This document shows positions 6,426 through 9,179 of a stretch of DNA of 9,179 nucleotides, piece by piece. The stretch comes from B120-G9 sp034659895 (GTDB lineage: Bacteria > Zixibacteria > MSB-5A5 > GN15 > FEB-12), in the NCBI GenBank assembly GCA_034659895.1, contig JAYEIF010000205.1, positions 1-9,179 on the forward strand, given 5' to 3'. Within the stretch, counting starts at the first letter, position 1. Each line of letters opens with the position of its first letter. A program made the position numbers and the translations under genes. The notes below the pieces were generated by a model. That model did no database searches. It saw nothing but the letters and a program-made list of their open reading frames with translations, and was not told the DNA's origin.

Positions 6426-8081
6426 ATGACAAAATATAATGCCTATCTTATATCCATTATTATGATATTGATGCTGGCAGCTATTCCGTGCTCGGCGTGT
6501 ACCAATCTATTGGTAACCAGAGGAGCCTCGGCAGATAGCTCGGTAATGATTACATACACTTGCGATGCCGAGTTTCATCCAACATTGAGATACAATCCTG
6601 CAGAGGATTATCAAAATGATGACTCAGTCGAAATTACTGATTGGAGCGGCAATGTCCTTGGTAAGATTCCTCAGGTAGCACATACTTATGCAGTAGTCGG
6701 TCTTATGAATGAGCATCAACTGGCAATTAGCGAAACTACTTTCAGCGGTCGTGAAGAACTGCGCAATCCCAACGGTTTACTACATTACTGGGATATGATG
6801 ATGCTCGCACTCAAACGAGCCAGAACTGCACGAGAGGCAATTATAGTAATGACAAATCTTGTGAAAGAGTATGGCTATCGTTCATCAGGGGAAACCTTTT
6901 CAATCGCCGACACCAAAGAAACCTGGATTATGGAGATGATTGGTCCTGGACCGGATGGCAAAGGAGCACATTGGGTAGCACTTCGTATTCCAGATGGGTA
7001 CATTTCATGTCATGCCAACAAATCACGCATTGGAGAATTTCCACTGGATGCTCCAGATAGCTGTCTTTACTCTAAGGATGTTATTTCGTTTGCAATTGAA
7101 AAGGGATACTATGACCCTGATCCTAATAAACCGTTTCGTTTTTGTGATGCCTATTGCCCTTCTACGCCAAAGAATAGACGTTATGCTGATACACGGGTCT
7201 GGTCAATCTTCCGTCGAGCGGCTCCGTCAAAAAATCTCTCACCCGACTATCATCGGGCAATGCCGAATACAGAACCATATCCCCTGTGGATTAAGCCAGA
7301 CAGTAACCTTGCCACTTCAGATGTGTTCGACCTGATGCGAGATCACTACGAGGGAACACCTTATGATATGACCACAGGGCTTGATGCTGGACCGTATGGA
7401 ACTCCTAATCGTTGGCGACCTATGACATGGCAGCCTGACAGCACAGACACTATTGGGTCTGAATATGCATGGGAACGTCCAATATCAACACAACAAACCG
7501 CATTCTCATTTGTATCGCAATCACGAGACTGGTTGCCTGATAAAATAGGCGGGGTATATTGGTACGGTGTCGATGACACCTACACATCCTGCTATTTCCC
7601 ATTGTACTGTGGTATTAATGCCATTCCAAAATCATTCACAGTCGGAAAACTGGGAGCTTTTTCATGGGAATCCGCTTGGTGGGTTTTTAATTTCGTAGCC
7701 AACTATGCCAACTTGAAATACTCTTTCATGCTGAAGGATATTCAAACTGTCCAGAGTAACATCGAAGAAACTTTTTTGAAGTTACAACCTGCTGTTGAGA
7801 AGACAGCGCTGGAATTAGCACAATCTGACAAAGAACTTATGGCACGCTACCTGACAGATTATTCAGTAACACATGCCGAACAGGTTGTAAATCGTTGGAA
7901 AGCATTGGCTGAACATCTATTGACAAAATATAACGATGGATACGTAAAGGATATAAAAGGCCACCCACAACAAAGAGGTTATCCGGAAAGTTGGTTGAAT
8001 GAAGTGTTGAAAGCTCGTCCTAATCAATTCCGCTTGCCACGTGCCGATACGACGGTGTCAGAATCAAAACTTGTGGATTGA
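6426..8081 (+). CDS. Exported C69-family (Ntn-hydrolase) dipeptidase
   Basis: A 551-residue protein of MEROPS family C69 (PepD/secernin group), which hydrolyses dipeptides with an N-terminal cysteine nucleophile. Residues 1-24 form a signal peptide (hydrophobic core IIMILMLAAI) ending CSA, directly followed by Cys25 in ACTNLLVTRGAS. Cys25 is the expected nucleophile, so signal-peptide removal would itself unmask the catalytic residue. Further family features are the VVGLMNEHQLAISETTF segment (91-107), the YGYRSSGETFSIADTKETWIMEMIG region (from residue 149) with the typical 'SIAD' and 'WIMEM', and HANKSRIGEF (196-205). The C-terminal part (about 350-440) keeps the conserved SFVSQSRDWLP and GAFSWESAWWVFNFVANYA. 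The length fits the longer C69 members. It lies 36 bases after tricorn and 12 bases before the next gene, so co-transcription is likely. Working after tricorn on its short products is a reasonable inference. Confidence 0.93.
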   Translation: MTKYNAYLISIIMILMLAAIPCSACTNLLVTRGASADSSVMITYTCDAEFHPTLRYNPAEDYQNDDSVEITDWSGNVLGKIPQVAHTYAVVGLMNEHQLAISETTFSGREELRNPNGLLHYWDMMMLALKRARTAREAIIVMTNLVKEYGYRSSGETFSIADTKETWIMEMIGPGPDGKGAHWVALRIPDGYISCHANKSRIGEFPLDAPDSCLYSKDVISFAIEKGYYDPDPNKPFRFCDAYCPSTPKNRRYADTRVWSIFRRAAPSKNLSPDYHRAMPNTEPYPLWIKPDSNLATSDVFDLMRDHYEGTPYDMTTGLDAGPYGTPNRWRPMTWQPDSTDTIGSEYAWERPISTQQTAFSFVSQSRDWLPDKIGGVYWYGVDDTYTSCYFPLYCGINAIPKSFTVGKLGAFSWESAWWVFNFVANYANLKYSFMLKDIQTVQSNIEETFLKLQPAVEKTALELAQSDKELMARYLTDYSVTHAEQVVNRWKALAEHLLTKYNDGYVKDIKGHPQQRGYPESWLNEVLKARPNQFRLPRADTTVSESKLVD

Positions 8082-8093
8082 GGAATTGGTTTT

Positions 8094-8972
8094 ATGAAAT
8101 ATGGTGGACACTCCGAAGTTGGGAAAATTGAGAGTCTCTTAATTAAACATCCAGACAATGCTTTCATTTCACAGAATAATATCGATGCTCAATGGAACGA
8201 ACTCAACTATTACGATTGCCCAAATTTCAATCGGGCTATCAAAGAATATGAGCAATTTATAAACTTACTAAAAGAAGATATTCCTGAAATACACTACCTT
8301 CCCAAAGCTGATAATGTCGGGATTGACTCAATTTACACGCGTGATCCTCTCATCATTACCAACAAGGGAATCATACTATGCAATATGGGGAAGAAAGATC
8401 GTCAAGAAGAACCATCTGCCTCTGGATCTCTCCTGTCTGAACTTGGCATCCCAATTCTTGGTAGAATAACCGGCGATGGCAAACTGGAAGGTGGCGATCT
8501 CATCTGGATGGATGACAAAACTCTGGTGGTTGGGCGCGGATACCGCACAAATGACGAAGGCATCCGTCAGCTGAAACTCCTTACTGAAGATATTGTTGAA
8601 GAATTTGTTGTTGTTCCACTTGCGCACTGGCTGGGACCATCGGATGTTATGCATTTAATGTCTTTCATCAGTCCAATAGACAGTGATTTGGCATTGGTAT
8701 ATTCAAGGATTATGCCTGTTCCTTTTCGCGAATGGCTGCTCTATCGTGGAGTAAAATTAATAGAAGTGCCGGATTCTGAATATGAATCGATGGCTTGCAA
8801 TGTCCTGACTATCGCTCCACGAAAATGCATCATGCTATCCGGAAACAGTTATACCAAAAGGTTGCTGAAAAACGAAGGTGTTGAGGTCAGAGAGTACTTG
8901 GGGGATGAAATATCCAAAAAAGGCGCCGGTGGCCCGACATGCCTCACAAAGCCAATACTCCGTCTGCAATGA
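8094..8972 (+). CDS. Dimethylargininase/arginine-deiminase superfamily enzyme
   Basis: A 292-residue protein of the guanidine-modifying (amidinotransferase-like) pentein superfamily, closest by motif to the bacterial group annotated as N-dimethylarginine dimethylaminohydrolase (COG1834). Visible motifs in order: GGHSEVGKIESLLIKHP at the start, IYTRDPLI (Asp84), LEGGDLIW (Glu132, Asp135), VGRGYRTNDEGIRQL (from residue 146), SDVMHLMSFISP with catalytic His187, MACNVLTIAP (Asn236), and GAGGPTCLTKPILR with nucleophile Cys283 near the end. These enzymes form a covalent thiouronium intermediate on arginine-like substrates. DDAH gives citrulline and dimethylamine, while arginine deiminase gives citrulline and ammonia; the specificity cannot be read from sequence here. 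There is no signal peptide, so it is cytoplasmic. The ATG at 8094 is preceded by AGGA (8081-8084) overlapping the stop of the C69 gene, which suggests coupled translation. It ends the cluster. Confidence 0.85.
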   Translation: MKYGGHSEVGKIESLLIKHPDNAFISQNNIDAQWNELNYYDCPNFNRAIKEYEQFINLLKEDIPEIHYLPKADNVGIDSIYTRDPLIITNKGIILCNMGKKDRQEEPSASGSLLSELGIPILGRITGDGKLEGGDLIWMDDKTLVVGRGYRTNDEGIRQLKLLTEDIVEEFVVVPLAHWLGPSDVMHLMSFISPIDSDLALVYSRIMPVPFREWLLYRGVKLIEVPDSEYESMACNVLTIAPRKCIMLSGNSYTKRLLKNEGVEVREYLGDEISKKGAGGPTCLTKPILRLQ

Positions 8973-9010
8973 TTTTGTTCATAGACTGTTAGATTTAGTT
9001 TGGCCTATTT

Positions 9011-9028
9011 TATATTAAGCCTAATATA
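9011..9028. terminator. AT-rich hairpin after the cluster, possible weak terminator
   Basis: TATATTA-AGCC-TAATATA is a perfect 7-bp inverted repeat with a 4-base loop, 38 bases after the last stop. There is no T-run after it on the plus strand and the stem is almost all A-T, so an intrinsic terminator is uncertain. Confidence 0.3.
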
Positions 9029-9098
9029 CAATCCTTATTTAGAGGTTGCTGAATAAAATATAAGTTCTTTGTTCATAAATAGATAAGCATGTTTTGTA

Positions 9099-9128
9099 TT
9101 GTTTCAAGTGAAAGGGTTTTGTTATAAA
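9099..9128 (+). promoter_or_regulatory. Possible promoter pointing out of the right edge
   Basis: TTGTTT (9099-9104) and TATAAA (9123-9128) are separated by 18 bases, a loose sigma-70 match in an AT-rich stretch where such matches occur by chance. Any gene it serves would begin beyond 9179. Confidence 0.2.
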
Positions 9129-9179
9129 TAGCTTAAAAGGTTTGCACTTGATAAACATTCTACACGCCACGGCGCACTT

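Noticed and set aside
6994..7335. 113-codon plus-strand frame in another phase
   Set aside because: It overlaps the C69 coding region, which continues unbroken with family motifs on both sides, so there is no frameshift to explain.
8376..8654. 92-codon minus-strand frame
   Set aside because: It is antisense to the conserved LEGGD and HLMS part of the dimethylargininase-like gene; no motif of its own.

Overview
The window looks like chromosomal DNA of a Gram-negative, moderately AT-rich bacterium, probably an uncultured lineage of the FCB/candidate-phylum type. The reasons are an exported tricorn protease, DUF1573-type and retropepsin-like exported proteins, and mostly Shine-Dalgarno-led genes. 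The phylum is an inference; nothing here fixes the taxonomy (a Zixibacteria-like source is only a guess). I see no rRNA, tRNA, CRISPR array, transposase or phage gene.

Layout: positions 1-198 hold a degenerate tandem repeat of about 90 bp that runs off the left edge. Three genes then lie on the minus strand. In transcription order they are signal peptidase I (2845 to 2126), a small exported DUF1573-type protein (2007 to 1273) and an exported two-domain retropepsin-like protein (1061 to 219). Hairpins sit in both gaps between them, and the one after the DUF1573 gene is a convincing intrinsic terminator, so these are probably separate units. A 262-bp divergent intergenic region (2846-3107) separates them from a plus-strand cluster of three closely spaced genes: tricorn protease (3108-6389), a C69/Ntn-hydrolase dipeptidase (6426-8081) and a dimethylargininase/arginine-deiminase-superfamily enzyme (8094-8972). 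The last 207 bp are AT-rich and non-coding, with a short hairpin, a possible promoter for a gene beyond the edge, and a motif reminiscent of an insertion-sequence end.

How the genes fit together: four of the six genes carry N-terminal export signals, and three of those four are proteases or peptidases; the fourth is the DUF1573 protein. Signal peptidase I is the enzyme that would release exported proteins. The plus-strand cluster reads as a peptide-salvage unit. Tricorn would cut oligopeptides to very short peptides in the periplasm, the C69 enzyme would hydrolyse dipeptides there, and the third enzyme, with no signal peptide, would act in the cytoplasm on arginine-like products. That pathway is inferred from gene order and family knowledge. 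The individual family assignments of tricorn, C69, LepB and the guanidine-modifying superfamily are well supported by visible catalytic motifs.
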